Part shown: positions 1 to 10,362 of the stretch, in pieces | Layout of the letters: the number at the start of each line of letters is the position of its first letter | Position numbering within the stretch: the first letter of the stretch is position 1 | Source: Magnolia sinica | Lineage: Eukaryota; Streptophyta; Magnoliopsida; Magnoliales; Magnoliaceae | DNA: 64,000 nt | Reading direction: 5' to 3' | Assembly (NCBI RefSeq): GCF_029962835.1 | Contig: NC_080574.1 | Location: forward strand, 41,036,501-41,100,500 | Notes under the pieces: model-generated | What the model was told of the DNA's origin: nothing | What the model saw: only the letters and a program-made list of their open reading frames with translations | The model's database searches: none | Made by a program: the position numbers and the translations under genes

Positions 1-251
1 CGATTCTAGACCTTACTAGGAGTTATATTAAGTTAGAGAGTTTCTGAGTTCTCCACTTAAGGTAATTTTATAAATTTAGCCAACCGTATATTATAAGCTT
101 TTATTAGCTAGTAAGGACTCCAAATTATTTAAACATACCTTCTGAGTCCACTCCATATCTATCAAGTCCAAGCTAGCAAAGAGCAAGAGGTGCATCACCT
201 ACATAGGGTGGACCCCACAATTAAGGATCCACTTGATGTATCCTGCTAAAA

Positions 252-866
252 CGGAAGTGGATTGTGTACTTAATAGCTCAGTACACTATAACATACTAAG
301 TAAAATCCATGGGGCCTACCATGATGTGCACCTTATCCATGCGTCCATCCATTTTACTAACTCATTTTAGGGATTAATCCCAAACTTGAAGCATATCCAA
401 AGCTCAAGTGGACCACACCACAGGAAAAGTGTGAATTGAATGGCTACTAGTGAAAATTGCACGGCAGATAAAGAAGTTTTGGATCAAGTTATATTTGTGT
501 TTTCCCTTCATCCATATTTGTATGACCTTATGAAAGTTTCAATAGTTTGGGCCTTGGGAAAGCCACGGTGACCAAAGAAGTTTTGGATCAAGTTATATTT
601 GTGTCTTTCCTTATCTAGGTTTGTATAACCTTATGAAAGTTTAAACGGTGTATGCCTTAGGAAGGTTTCAACGGTGTACATCATTATCCCCACTGTTTCT
701 GTGGTGTGGCCTACTTTAGCTTTGGATATGCTTTAAATTTGAGATCATTTCCTAAAGTGAGCTGGTAAAATGGATGGATGGCATGTATAAGACACATATA
801 TCATGGGCTTACAAATTTTACTCCTTATTCCATTGCTTACTAAGTCATTAGCAATTCACTTGGTCC
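252..866. repeat. Foldback MITE-like element, family 1, copy a
   Basis: The two ends are diverged inverted repeats: the left end around 255-345 matches the complement of the right end around 790-866. The interior has the family-1 hallmarks, with gggcctaccatgatg near the left end and ttggatcaagttatatttgt in the middle. An internal block beginning aaagaagttttggatcaag occurs twice, about 104 bp apart (near 470 and 574), so this copy carries a partial tandem duplication. No coding potential is seen. Boundaries are approximate and no target duplication was identified. Confidence 0.6.
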
Positions 867-1054
867 TCGAGTAGGCTAGTTTGCTAATCCAATGGCCTAA
901 AAAATGCTTCTTTTATTGGTAGTGGATTGCGTGTAGGAGTGTCAATGGCCTAAGCTTAAGCCTAAAAAATCAGATTTTTGAATAGTCTTACCCTGACAGT
1001 CTAGCCTGAAACAGTTCAAAATCCATGCCGAGACCTACCCCAGGCCTGACCGTT

Positions 1055-1142
1055 GATAACCTTAATTGCGTGGTGTGCCCTACCTCGGCGGTGCATTGAC
1101 ATGGTAAAGTTCCATGAGCCCTACTATAATGTATGTGTTATA
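1055..1142. repeat. Left arm of a family-1 foldback element split by an LTR insertion
   Basis: This stretch has the family-1 terminus (gcgtggtgtg near 1068, then cggtg and attgacatgg) and runs to atgtatgtgttata at 1142. The element stops there at the TG of the LTR and resumes after 4886 with tctacactatttatc, which continues the usual family-1 order. The right arm ends near 5343. The LTR was therefore inserted into a pre-existing foldback element. Confidence 0.7.
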
Positions 1143-2914
1143 TGTAATACCCAAAATTTTTCAAAACCCGAGTATTGAAAATTCCTGAGTATTATCATGA
1201 AATTTAACGTGATATGTACATGTGTACAATATTAATCTAACTATTCTAACCTTACATCTATTTTCTGACACGAATTCAACCATTGGGACTGACCTCCATT
1301 CAATAGACCAAGCCATCTAACTGTTGATTTTAAGATAAGACCATCTATCATATGATTTGGCATATGAACCTTCCCTTAAATGAATTGACAAATAACTTTC
1401 CATCCGTGGTGATTTAGATATAAGTTCGTTTGTAAGAATTGTTTAGAAATGTGCATACAACCACGTAGAACCATTAGGTTTCATAAAACTTTTAAATCAA
1501 CAATAATTATGAAAATGCCATTAACCTAGAACTCTGAATTTTAGATCACACGGATCGACCCGTTTGATGTGAAATGTTATACCTTGCCTATGTATCATAA
1601 GTTAACCATACACGTCGAATTTCAGTCCTTAGATCATTGTAAAAGTGACCCAAATGACAGATTAGCCCCTTAACCGTTGATTTTGGTGCCCATCGAGTGA
1701 AGAAAGGTCATAAGTAGTCTTAGTCAGATATTTCCTTTCATCTATGTTTGTATCATCTTATAAATAGGTTGGATGACAAATAAACATCACTGTAGGGCCT
1801 GGAAAGGTTTCAACGATGGAAACTATAGTACCCACTATTTCATGTGATATGATTCACTTAATCTTAGGATATGCTTCAACTTTAGGCTCAACCCCTTAAA
1901 TTAGATGGAAAAACGAATGGACGGAGTAGATCCCTCAAAAACATCACTGTGGACCCCACCTTGAGTAGTGTGCGCACACAGTACACACACTCCGGCAGTG
2001 CACCGAATGCAAAGATGGGTCAAACGTAGTTTGACCCGTAAATCTCCAAAAGCAGAGAAGTTTTCCCCTATTTTCCCGCTACTTGCGATTCAAACAAATA
2101 ACGTTCGTTTGGATTTGTTATGGCCCACTATCATGACCATGCCGGAAGATCAGGATTGTCCATCACGAGCAAACCCCACCTTCGACCATGGCTCAGTGAA
2201 AGAAAAATCATGACGCACGCCGTAATCAACTGTGAGGGCCACCAGAACACGGATCGACTCCAAATTTGGACCCGATAACTGAAATCTTTCTACCAAACTG
2301 ATAGATGAGACAAATCTTCCAAAGAGGTAGTAGGAATGGGTCTCATAAATCCCAGTAAGAAAACGACCCAAAACCCTTCGTACTAAGATCAGATGCTCTA
2401 TCAGATTCTCTATCAGTGCAAGTGATGCGTTGAAGGTATCACAACTAGTGACTCAATATTTATCATGGACGAGGAATATAGTGGGACTGCCCAAACACAA
2501 CCTAAACACTCCGTGCAACAAACCCAACGAGAAATCCCTAGCCCCGATCTGAGCCGCCAAAGCTGCGAGAGAAGACTTCCGACCACACCCACGTCGGCGG
2601 GGAAGAGAGAAAGGAGTCCAATGGTATTAGATTCCTCAGGTTCCCAAGCAAGATTATCGTAAATCGACCGAATAGACCTCGCTGCAGGGCCACCCTTGAT
2701 TAGCTGATTGAACATTCTTACACCCAACAACGTAGCCACATCGTTCCTTCTATGGGCCCCATCCAATGAACGCTCCAGATCCGCCAGAAGAGATTGGAGG
2801 AGAGAAGAAGACACGATCCAAAATTGGATGCCCCTACGGCTACACAGTCCAATTGCATCAATGTTCGTCTAGGCCTGCTCTGCATACGTAGAAAGTTCAG
2901 GAAATCTAGACTCT

Positions 2915-2922
2915 TATAAATA
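2915..2922 (+). promoter_or_regulatory. Probable LTR promoter TATA box
   Basis: TATAAATA lies inside the LTR-like insertion, about 40 bp upstream of a long (GA)n tract. This spacing suits a retroelement U3/R junction. No transcript evidence is available. Confidence 0.45.
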
Positions 2923-2958
2923 CATGCCTCCCACGCTAGGAGGCACACCAACAAGAAA

Positions 2959-2960
<2 letters not shown>

Positions 2961-3007
<47 letters not shown>
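2961..3007. repeat. (GA)n microsatellite
   Basis: An almost pure GA dinucleotide run of about 46 bp lies just downstream of the LTR TATA box. It may be part of the element's 5' transcribed leader. Confidence 0.9.
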
Positions 3008-3010
<3 letters not shown>

Positions 3011-3510
3011 AGAACCCTGGGGTCTACCGAGTAGTCGGCTAATCTGGTTCAGGTCCAACCAGCCGCTCCTAACTTACTTCCCTTCTTTTCTTTTCTTTCC
3101 TTTATGTTTTAAAATTTCATTGATAGGTTCACTCCATAATAGGATGGGACGAAAAACTAATAGGTTGGAACTTATCGATACCCAAAAATTAATAGGTTGG
3201 AACTTATCAATACCTAAACTATCTAGAGTATAATTTGAACTAGGTGAATTAAAATATAAGACAATATAACAACATAAGGTGAGGGTTTTATCCTTTAAGC
3301 CTACGGTACTTTAAGTTGATATGTTTTATCTTATCTGTTACTTACTATGTTTTCATGTTGCTATGATTTCCTTCCTGCAAATGTTTAATTTATCATCAAC
3401 AATTATCTACCCTTTTGGGAATTGTGATATGATGTTTATTACAAGTGATTTTTATGAATTTATGTGAAGCGATGGATACAGGCACTACCCTTGCATTTAT
3501 TAATTTGTTA

Positions 3511-3688
3511 AGTTAGCCCTTGCTAATCTTCTCTTTATTGAGTTGGTCATTGCCACTCTCCTTATTATTGAGTTGGTCATTGCCACTCTTCTATTTGTTG
3601 AGTTAGCCATTGCCACTCTCCTTTTATTGAGTTGACCATTGTCACTTTCCTCTTTGTGAGTTAGCCATTGCTACTCTCTTTCTTTACT
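3511..3688. repeat. 30-bp minisatellite, six copies
   Basis: Consecutive units begin agttagcc, agttggtcat, agttggtcat, agttagccat, agttgaccat and agttagccat. Each is close to 30 bp and they diverge mainly by transitions. The array is inside the LTR-like insertion and has no open frame of interest. Confidence 0.85.
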
Positions 3689-4260
3689 AGCCTTTGTGCT
3701 ATTTACCATTAAAGCTTGGGCATGTGTCATGATATTCCTGAACCCCCATGATTCGGCTTTTGTTCTTTATAAGTGTAAGTGATGTGTTAAGAGGTACCAT
3801 AACTAGTGATTTAAATATTTTATCATGGACGTAATACGCTCTGGGTAGAGACCCTCTTGGTCGACGCGTAATTCCATGTGTTTTGGGTAGTGGTGCACAA
3901 ATCGATGTAAGTCATTTGTAATACGTGTTACATCACTTCCGGTATTGGTATCGCAAATAGTCATTCCATGAACAAAGCATGTCACGTAATTCATCCGACT
4001 CATGTGTTATACCGCCTTGAGGTGTTCACGTAAATCTACTGTAGCGTCAGACATGTCGGTGAATCTTTGTAGTGTGAGAATATGAGGCGATCCGAGTTTC
4101 ATATGAATCGTATTTCACATTGTGATGATCACTATGTATGATGAGCCGTACACACTTTGCTAGGCATGCATCTCATGTAGGTTGTTTGTGGATACTAATA
4201 CTTCTTGTATTAGTGGAGTACGGGACGTATCAGAACCCTTACATTATTTTTATGGATATC

Positions 4261-4627
4261 TTGAATTAGTGTTAATCTTAAAAGATAATCATCACTATGA
4301 GTAGGGCGTTGACCCTCTCCAACTATACAGATGATGTAAGTGACGTACAGATTGAAGACTTAGAGGACCATCTCCCTATGAAAGATTATTCTGAAAGAAT
4401 AAGAAGATAATTTTATGATTTAGATTTATACTTCTATTGCGAACTTGAATTAATGTTAATTTTAAAGGATAACCATCACTATGAGTAGGGCGTTGACTCT
4501 TGCCAACTATACAGATGATGCAAGTGACTTACAGATTGAAGACCTAGAGGACCATCTCCCTATGAAAGATTATTCTGAAAGAATAAGAAGATAATTTTAT
4601 GATTTATATTTATACTTTTGTTACAAA
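4261..4627. repeat. 184-bp tandem duplication inside the LTR
   Basis: The block starting ttgaattagt at 4261 is repeated from 4445 (ttgaattaat) with only scattered substitutions. Shared words include gagtagggcgttgac and gaaagattattctgaaag. The high identity indicates a duplication younger than the general divergence of the surrounding repeats. Confidence 0.9.
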
Positions 4628-4886
4628 CTTGATAAACGTAATAAGCTCTCATTAAGAGAGTATTTAATTATTTACTAAATTATTTTACTCTAATGAAATA
4701 ATCAATACGGTCGATTTTATTCTCATAAATGTTACCTTCATGAATGTATCTGGATATAATCCAAATGAAAAAAAAAAAAAAAAAAGGTGTGATTTTTAAA
4801 ACATTCAGTTTATACATTATTAACATCCGATTTTCTCAGGTACGAATATAAACTCTGATCGTGAAAATTCAGGATGTTACATTATA

Positions 4887-5343
4887 TCTACACTATTTAT
4901 CTATTTTTTAATATTATTTTAGGAAAGAAACTCACAAATGATGTAAATCCAAACCTTAAGTAGACGACTTTACATAAAACAGTGGGGACAATGACGACCA
5001 CTGATGAAACCCTCCTGAGGTTCACCATTATTTTTATTTGCCATTCAACTTGTTAATAACGTCGCACGCACACATGAACGAAGGGAAAGCACAAATATCA
5101 GCTTATCAAAAACTTCCGTAGCCCCATGAACTTTTCAATAGTAGGCATTCAATCTCAACTGTTTCCATGGTGTGGTCCACTTAAGGCATGAATCTGCCTT
5201 AATTTTTGCCCGTGCAGTAAAATAACATGAAAAAATGGATGGAATGTGTGGATATAAGATACTCATCATTTGGGACCACAAATTGCCACATCAACACACC
5301 AAGGAGGTTGGTGGTGTGGGCACACCACGCAATCTGCTTCCTT
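4887..5343. repeat. Right arm of the split family-1 foldback element
   Basis: This continues the element interrupted at 1142. It ends with the family-1 terminus, acaccaaggaggttggtgg then gcacaccacgcaatctgc, which is the inverted counterpart of the left arm near 1068. It contains the usual aacagtgggga and ttgccattcaacttg words, reverse-oriented relative to some other copies because the element is palindromic. Confidence 0.7.
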
Positions 5344-5353
5344 AATTATTTGG

Positions 5354-5912
5354 AAGTGGTTTGGCTAGTGACGCTGCCACCAGCCAGGTGGCTAGTAGTC
5401 AGTGGTATGTGGACCCCGCCATGATGCATGTGTTTTATCAATGCTGTCCATCCATTTTCAAAGATAATTTTAGGGCTTAGATCCCAAAAATGAGGTAGCT
5501 ATAAATCTCAGGTGGACCTTCCATCCATTTTGAAAGATAATTTCAGGGCTTAGATCCCAAAAATGAGGTACATATAAATCTCAGTTGGACCACACCATGG
5601 GAAAACAGTAGCGATTGAATTTCCACCATTAAAAAACCTCATAGGGCCCACTGAAACGGTTATTTAACATCTAACCTATTGATTAGGTCATACAAACTTG
5701 GATGTAGGGAAAAATATATACCAGCTTTATCCAAAACTTTTGTGTCCATAAGAAGTTTTTAACGATGAGCCTTCAATCAACACTATGCACTCCTACCATC
5801 AAATGATACGGAAGAATGGTTGAACGGCATGGATGAAATACATACATCATCGGGGCCATAGAGCATCAACCACTGTCCAATGGGTCAGTAGCCAATCCGT
5901 TTCCCAATTATT
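5354..5912. repeat. Foldback MITE-like element, family 1 subtype B, copy 1
   Basis: The left end has gctgccaccagcc and ggtggc. The right end has accactgtccaatgggtcag and tagccaatccgtttcc, forming diverged inverted repeats. An internal block ending atcccaaaaatgaggta occurs twice (near 5470-5500 and 5540-5570), a short tandem duplication of about 65-75 bp. No gene is seen. Boundaries are approximate. Confidence 0.55.
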
Positions 5913-6425
5913 TCTTCCCCACGGGACTGCATCCGGCACGCTGTCAAACGGATGGGCTACTGCCGCTGCCACTAGCCCGGTGGCCAGTGGACGGTGCTCT
6001 GCGGCCCCCATCATGAAGTATGCCTTTTAACCAGGCCGTTTATCCATTTTTATGGATCATTTTAGGGCTTGGTCCAAAAAATGAGAGGGATATAAATCTT
6101 AGGTGACCACATCACAGGAAAACAATAGTGATTGGACATCCACCCTTAAAATCTTCATACAGACCTGGATGAATGGGAAAAAACAAAGATCAGCTTGATC
6201 CAAAACTTTTGTGCCCAAAAAAGTTTTTAATGGTTGAGGTTAAATTTGTGATGTGGTCCACTTGAGATGGGGATATATCTTATTTTTGGGATCATACCAT
6301 GAAATGATCTAAAAATATTTTAATTGAGGGCATCAATGAAACACATACATCATGGTGGGGCCAACAGAGCACTGACCTGGACGGCATCAATGAAACACAT
6401 ACATCATGGCGGGGCCCACAGAGCA
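5913..6425. repeat. Foldback MITE-like element, family 1 subtype B, copy 2
   Basis: This directly follows copy 1. The left part has ctgccgctgccactagcc and the right part acacatacatcatggtgggg. The right-end block containing ggcatcaatgaaacacatac occurs twice (near 6327 and 6383), so the right terminus is duplicated. No coding content is seen. Confidence 0.5.
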
Positions 6426-6450
6426 CCGACGTTGGGGGTTAGCAATTCGT

Positions 6451-7612
6451 TCTCGTGAATTGAATATCTCGAGCGCGACTTGGCTGCGACCCCTAACCGG
6501 CAACGTGGTGGGACCCTGACAGTGTGGATTGAATATCTCGAGCGCGACTTGGCTGCGACACCTAACCGGCAACGTGGTGGGACCCTGACAGTAGGGCTCA
6601 AATCGATGTACTCATTGTATATCCAGGGAACGGATTGGCTACGCCCCCTGCCACCAGCCCCGTGGCTGGTGGTCAGTGGTCTGTGGGCCCCACCATGATG
6701 TATGTTTTTCATCCATTCTGTTCATCCATTTTTACTGATCATTTTAGAGCTGGATACCAAAAATGAGAGGGAAATAAATTTCATGTGGACCACTCCACAT
6801 GAAAACAATATTGATTGGATATCCACCATTAAAATCCTCCTAAGGCCCAATGTACTGTTTATTTGACATCCAATCTTTTAATTAGTTCATACAGGCCCAG
6901 ATGAGGGGAAAAAACAAAAATCAGCTTGATCCAAAACTTTTATGGCCCCCAAAATGTTTTTAATGTTCGACGCTCATTCAACACAGTTTCCTGTAATGTG
7001 GCCCACTTGAGATTGGGATATATCTCATTTTTGGTCTGATACCGTAAAATGATCTATAAAAATAGATGAATGGCATGGATGAAAAATATACGTCATGGTG
7101 GGGCCAAAGGGCACCAACCACTAGCCATTGGCTGGTGTCAGGGGCAGTCGCCGATCCGTTTCCGTATATGTCCATCGGTTTTTCCGTATTATTTCAGGCC
7201 CGAAAAATGAACTAGATAAAAATTTCAGGCGGAACACACCGTAAGAAAGATTGGTTATAAAAACCTTCCGTGGGCCACAGAAGTTTTGGATCAAGCTGAT
7301 ATTTGTTTTTTTTCTTTTCCATCCAGATCTATGCCACTTTATCAACCGCCTGGATGATCGATAAACATTACGGTGGATTTTAGAAAGTTTTTAATGGTGG
7401 CTTTCAATGAAGACTGTTTTCTATAATATGGTCCACCTGAAAGTTGTATCTTCTTCATTTTTGGGATAATCACCTAAAATAATATGGAAAAACCGATGGA
7501 CGGCGTGGATATACAATTTATATATCGAGATGGGCCCTACAGTCATGGTCGCACCCACCTCGTTGGTTCAGGGGTCGCAGCCAAGTCGCGCTCGATCCCT
7601 CTGCCCACGAGA
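6451..7612. repeat. Composite foldback element with a duplicated left terminus
   Basis: The outer left terminus (tctcgtgaatt, then gagcgcgacttggctgcgac) is matched in inverted orientation at 7560-7612 (gtcgcagccaagtcgcgctc, then cacgagag). The left terminus is tandemly duplicated with a 69-bp period (6459-6527 and 6528-6596). A subtype-B foldback element (about 6625-7165), recognisable by ccctgccaccagcc and its inverted counterpart, sits inside. This looks like nested insertion or aberrant replication of inverted-repeat elements. Confidence 0.6.
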
Positions 7613-8077
7613 GGGACTCAGTGATTGGTCTGCGTCTCGACTGTACTATCAAACGGTAACGTCTTTTGGAAAATGGTATGATAGAGCTGGTCCTTTTTCC
7701 TTACACGTGGCATTGTATATGGTGAATCTGGACCGTCCATCTAGTTTTAATTACCATAGATGGCCATTGGCAAAGAACTAAAACAATATGGATGATCATA
7801 TGCATTCGTTCCGCCAACGAAAAATTGACGGCTGAAGCAATGTTAGTTAACGATTGAAATTTAGCACTATAAACAGATTGATATTGGTATTTTGTCCTCG
7901 TAATTTTTAACTTTGATGTCTTTGAGAGATCCCACTTACATGGACGGACCCGATCAACAGTATCTCCTGCCATATGTACGGTGGAGAGGGTTCTCTGCGA
8001 TAGAGCCGGTCCACCTTTTTTTTTTCCTGGTCATCTAGAGACTGATCGGTACTGCGATCAGCACCTGAAGCAGCTTA

Positions 8078-8885
8078 GGCCCTGTTTGGCCGGGCAGATT
8101 GGATGGGATTGGATGGTATTAGAGTGGATTGCATGGATTTCAAGATAACGACAGCTGCATCACCGGATTAGTGCAAGATCTATGCGATTACTATACCTGG
8201 AGATTGCTTTATCTGGTCTGTTTGGCACGCCGGGCCAATCCCGGGATTAAACCTTTCAATCCTTTTCAATCCCTTGAACCAAACACGTCCCAGGCAATTT
8301 TGAAGGCATTAGGGTGGATTGGATGGGATTTAAAGGCCTATTTGGCAGAGCAGATTGGATGAGATTAGATTGTATTGGAAGGGACAATCCAGGGATTGGC
8401 CAGGCATGCTTAACAGGCATGTTGAACTTCTGCTTAGATTGGAGCAATCCCCTGGGATTGCCAGCAATTCACTGACATCACCATCATTACCTTGAAATCC
8501 ACCCAATCCCTCCTAATCTCACCTATTTTGCTTGGGACATGTTTGGGTGGACGGATTGGTGGGGATTGGTGGGGTGTAATCCCCAAATTGACCAGGCGGA
8601 TGAAACATACTCAGTGGTAAATTCCCTGGATATAGGGATTTCATGAGATTGCTAGCAATCCACTAACGCAGCCATCATTACTTGTCATCCACTCTAATAC
8701 AATCTAATCCCATTGAATGACCCGTCCAAACACGCACTAGAGGTAATGATAGTGATGTTAGTGGATTGTCTTAAGATCCATGCGATTGCTATATCCCGGA
8801 TCAGATCCCGTGTCTATTTGGCATGCTTGGCCAATCCTGGGATCTACCCTCCAATCCCTTCCAGTCTGCCTGGCCAGACCGGCCC
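8078..8885. mobile_element. Tourist-like (PIF/Harbinger) non-autonomous element with TTA target duplication
   Basis: The element starts GGCCCTGTTTGG and then gcagattggatgggattgg. It ends with the diverged inverted counterpart, ccaatcccttccagtctgcc then GGCCC. It is flanked by TTA at 8075-8077 and 8886-8888. Established knowledge: Tourist/PIF-Harbinger MITEs use 3-bp TTA/TAA duplications and termini of the GG..C..GTTTGG kind. Further terminus-like blocks inside (near 8334 and 8525) suggest a compound of two or three copies, which fits a length of 808 bp that is large for this class. No transposase frame is visible. Confidence 0.75.
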
Positions 8886-9090
8886 TTACTGTAATGCGTC
8901 ATTTTTGCCCGCTATAAAGTCACGTGTAGAACATCCCAGCCGTCAAAAAGGTCTATCTAACCATCACGATCACCTGGAGTGAAAGTCAGACTCTTCATTT
9001 CATCCAGTGGACCCAGTTGTCAAAAGCAATAGAGGGACGAAGATATGACCCAGAACACAGTTTTGGGCCCACCTGATGAGTGGATTTTCC

Positions 9091-9637
9091 GGAAGCGGAT
9101 GGCGTGGTGTGACACACATCACCGACCTGGGTGGTGTGTTGACGTCACTAAGTTTTATCAACTCCACCATGATTCATTTGCTATATCCACACCGTCCCTT
9201 CATTTTTCAATATCATTTCAGGGTATTTACTAAAAAAATGAGGCAAATACAAAGCTAAAGCAGTCCACATCATAGAAAGCAGTGGGGATTGACCACCTAC
9301 CATTGAAAACGTTCCGAGGCTACATAAGTTTTGGATGAAGTTTATATTTGTGTTTTCTCTTGATTCAGGTCTGTGCGAGCTTATAAACGGCTTGTATTGC
9401 AAATAAACATCAGGATGGGACTTATTAAGGTTTCAATGGTAGGCGTCATTGTCCTACTTCTTTATGTGGTGTGGCCCACTTGAGTTTTGTATCTGCCTAA
9501 TTTTTTGTACCATAACCTAAAATGATCTCGAAAAATGTATGAACGGTGTGGATATAACACATACATCATGTCGGGCTTGGTGACGTCAACACGCAACCTA
9601 CGTCGGTGGTCTGTAGCACACCATGCAATCCGTTTTC
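9091..9637. repeat. Foldback MITE-like element, family 1, well-preserved copy
   Basis: The left terminus is gaagcggatggcgtggtgtg, and the complement of the right terminus is gaaaacggattgcatggtgt. Inward from both ends come acaccaccgac-like words, then gttgacgtca. The centre contains ttttggatgaagtttat. It is one of the best copies for defining the family. I could not identify a clean target duplication. Confidence 0.7.
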
Positions 9638-9794
9638 AGTTTTCCTGACGTTCACGAAAATGTATTCACAGTAACAGGCCAAACGTTTGATGGCTCAGGT
9701 GTGATAACGTGACAGGCTGGCGGTTGTACCTTATCGTTTCTCATCTTTAATAGAACCGCGATTCAACGAGGGCCCTCATTTGCGAGAAGCGGAA

Positions 9795-9996
9795 CACGTG
9801 TAAAGATCTGGGTCATTCATCAGGTGGGGCATACGTGCCAAAAAAATTCCAACCGTCCAAAATAAACGAACGTGTGTGGCTCACTGGATGAGTGTACTAC
9901 CTTATTTTTGGTGCATTTCGTGTTCTCAGGCCGCGCTACCCGATAAATGGTCCTTATCTCTGACACGTGTGGCTCTGGCCGGATATCAAACACGTG
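9795..9996. promoter_or_regulatory. Cluster of three G-box/ABRE-like ACACGTGT sites upstream of the GAUT gene
   Basis: CACGTG cores lie at 9795-9800, 9964-9969 and 9991-9996, each in an ACACGTGT context, 370-570 bp upstream of the GAUT start codon. Established knowledge: CACGTG is the G-box bound by bZIP and bHLH factors, and ACACGTG(T/G) is ABRE-like. Whether they regulate this gene is inference. Confidence 0.45.
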
Positions 9997-10270
9997 TCCC
10001 GAGTCCTCCCGCGAGGTGCCCCACGTTGAATCAAGGTCCTCTGTAATACGGGGTTAACCTCCCAACGACGGTCCCCCGCATATCAAGCCAGCCGTCGGCT
10101 TTCTAACCTGCGCTTTGTGCGCAGCATAACCCTCCCCGTAAATTACGACAGTGCGATGTATATCGTGTGCCGCTTTCGCACCCTGCGCATCCTGGCAACA
10201 CCCATCAGCACTCTCGCAAGTCGCAAGCCTGTAAATGAAAAAAAAAAAGAAAAAAGAAGAGAGAGAATCC

Positions 10271-10277
10271 TATAAAA
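10271..10277 (+). promoter_or_regulatory. Candidate TATA box of the GAUT gene
   Basis: TATAAAA lies 92 bp upstream of the chosen ATG at 10363, which would leave a 5' leader of about 60 bp. An A-rich stretch and CT-rich sequence follow, typical of plant leaders. Confidence 0.5.
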
Positions 10278-10362
10278 TCCCTCTATCAGATTCCCGCTGA
10301 AGAAAAAAAAGAAAAAAAAAAAACATTTCACTTTCATCTGCTCTCTCTATCTGTCGCCGGCC

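Larger units (their letters stand above)
1143..4881. mobile_element. Solo-LTR-like insertion (Ty3/gypsy type) with 5-bp target duplication
   Basis: The insertion starts TGTAATACCC and ends GGATGTTACA, so it has TG...CA ends and TGTAA/TTACA terminal inversion. It is flanked by a perfect 5-bp duplication, TTATA, at 1138-1142 and 4882-4886. It carries no recognisable gag or pol. A TATA box followed by a purine tract lies near 2915. Established knowledge: many plant gypsy chromovirus LTRs start TGTAA(C/T)ACCC and can reach 2-4 kb. I infer a solo LTR left by LTR-LTR recombination; a non-autonomous element with undetected internal structure is the alternative. A block of about 57 bp (2415-2472) is repeated at 3772-3831. 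A diverged half of a family-1 foldback is embedded at about 1710-1960. Confidence 0.75.

Noticed and set aside
2413-2814. Open frame of about 130 codons on the - strand within the LTR-like insertion
   Set aside because: It lies inside a retroelement, resembles no family I know, and its C-terminal part comes from the 57-bp block repeated at 3772. It may be chance.
3511-3688. Regular 30-bp repeats resembling a CRISPR array
   Set aside because: The units are contiguous without unique spacers and lie in a plant LTR, so they form a minisatellite.
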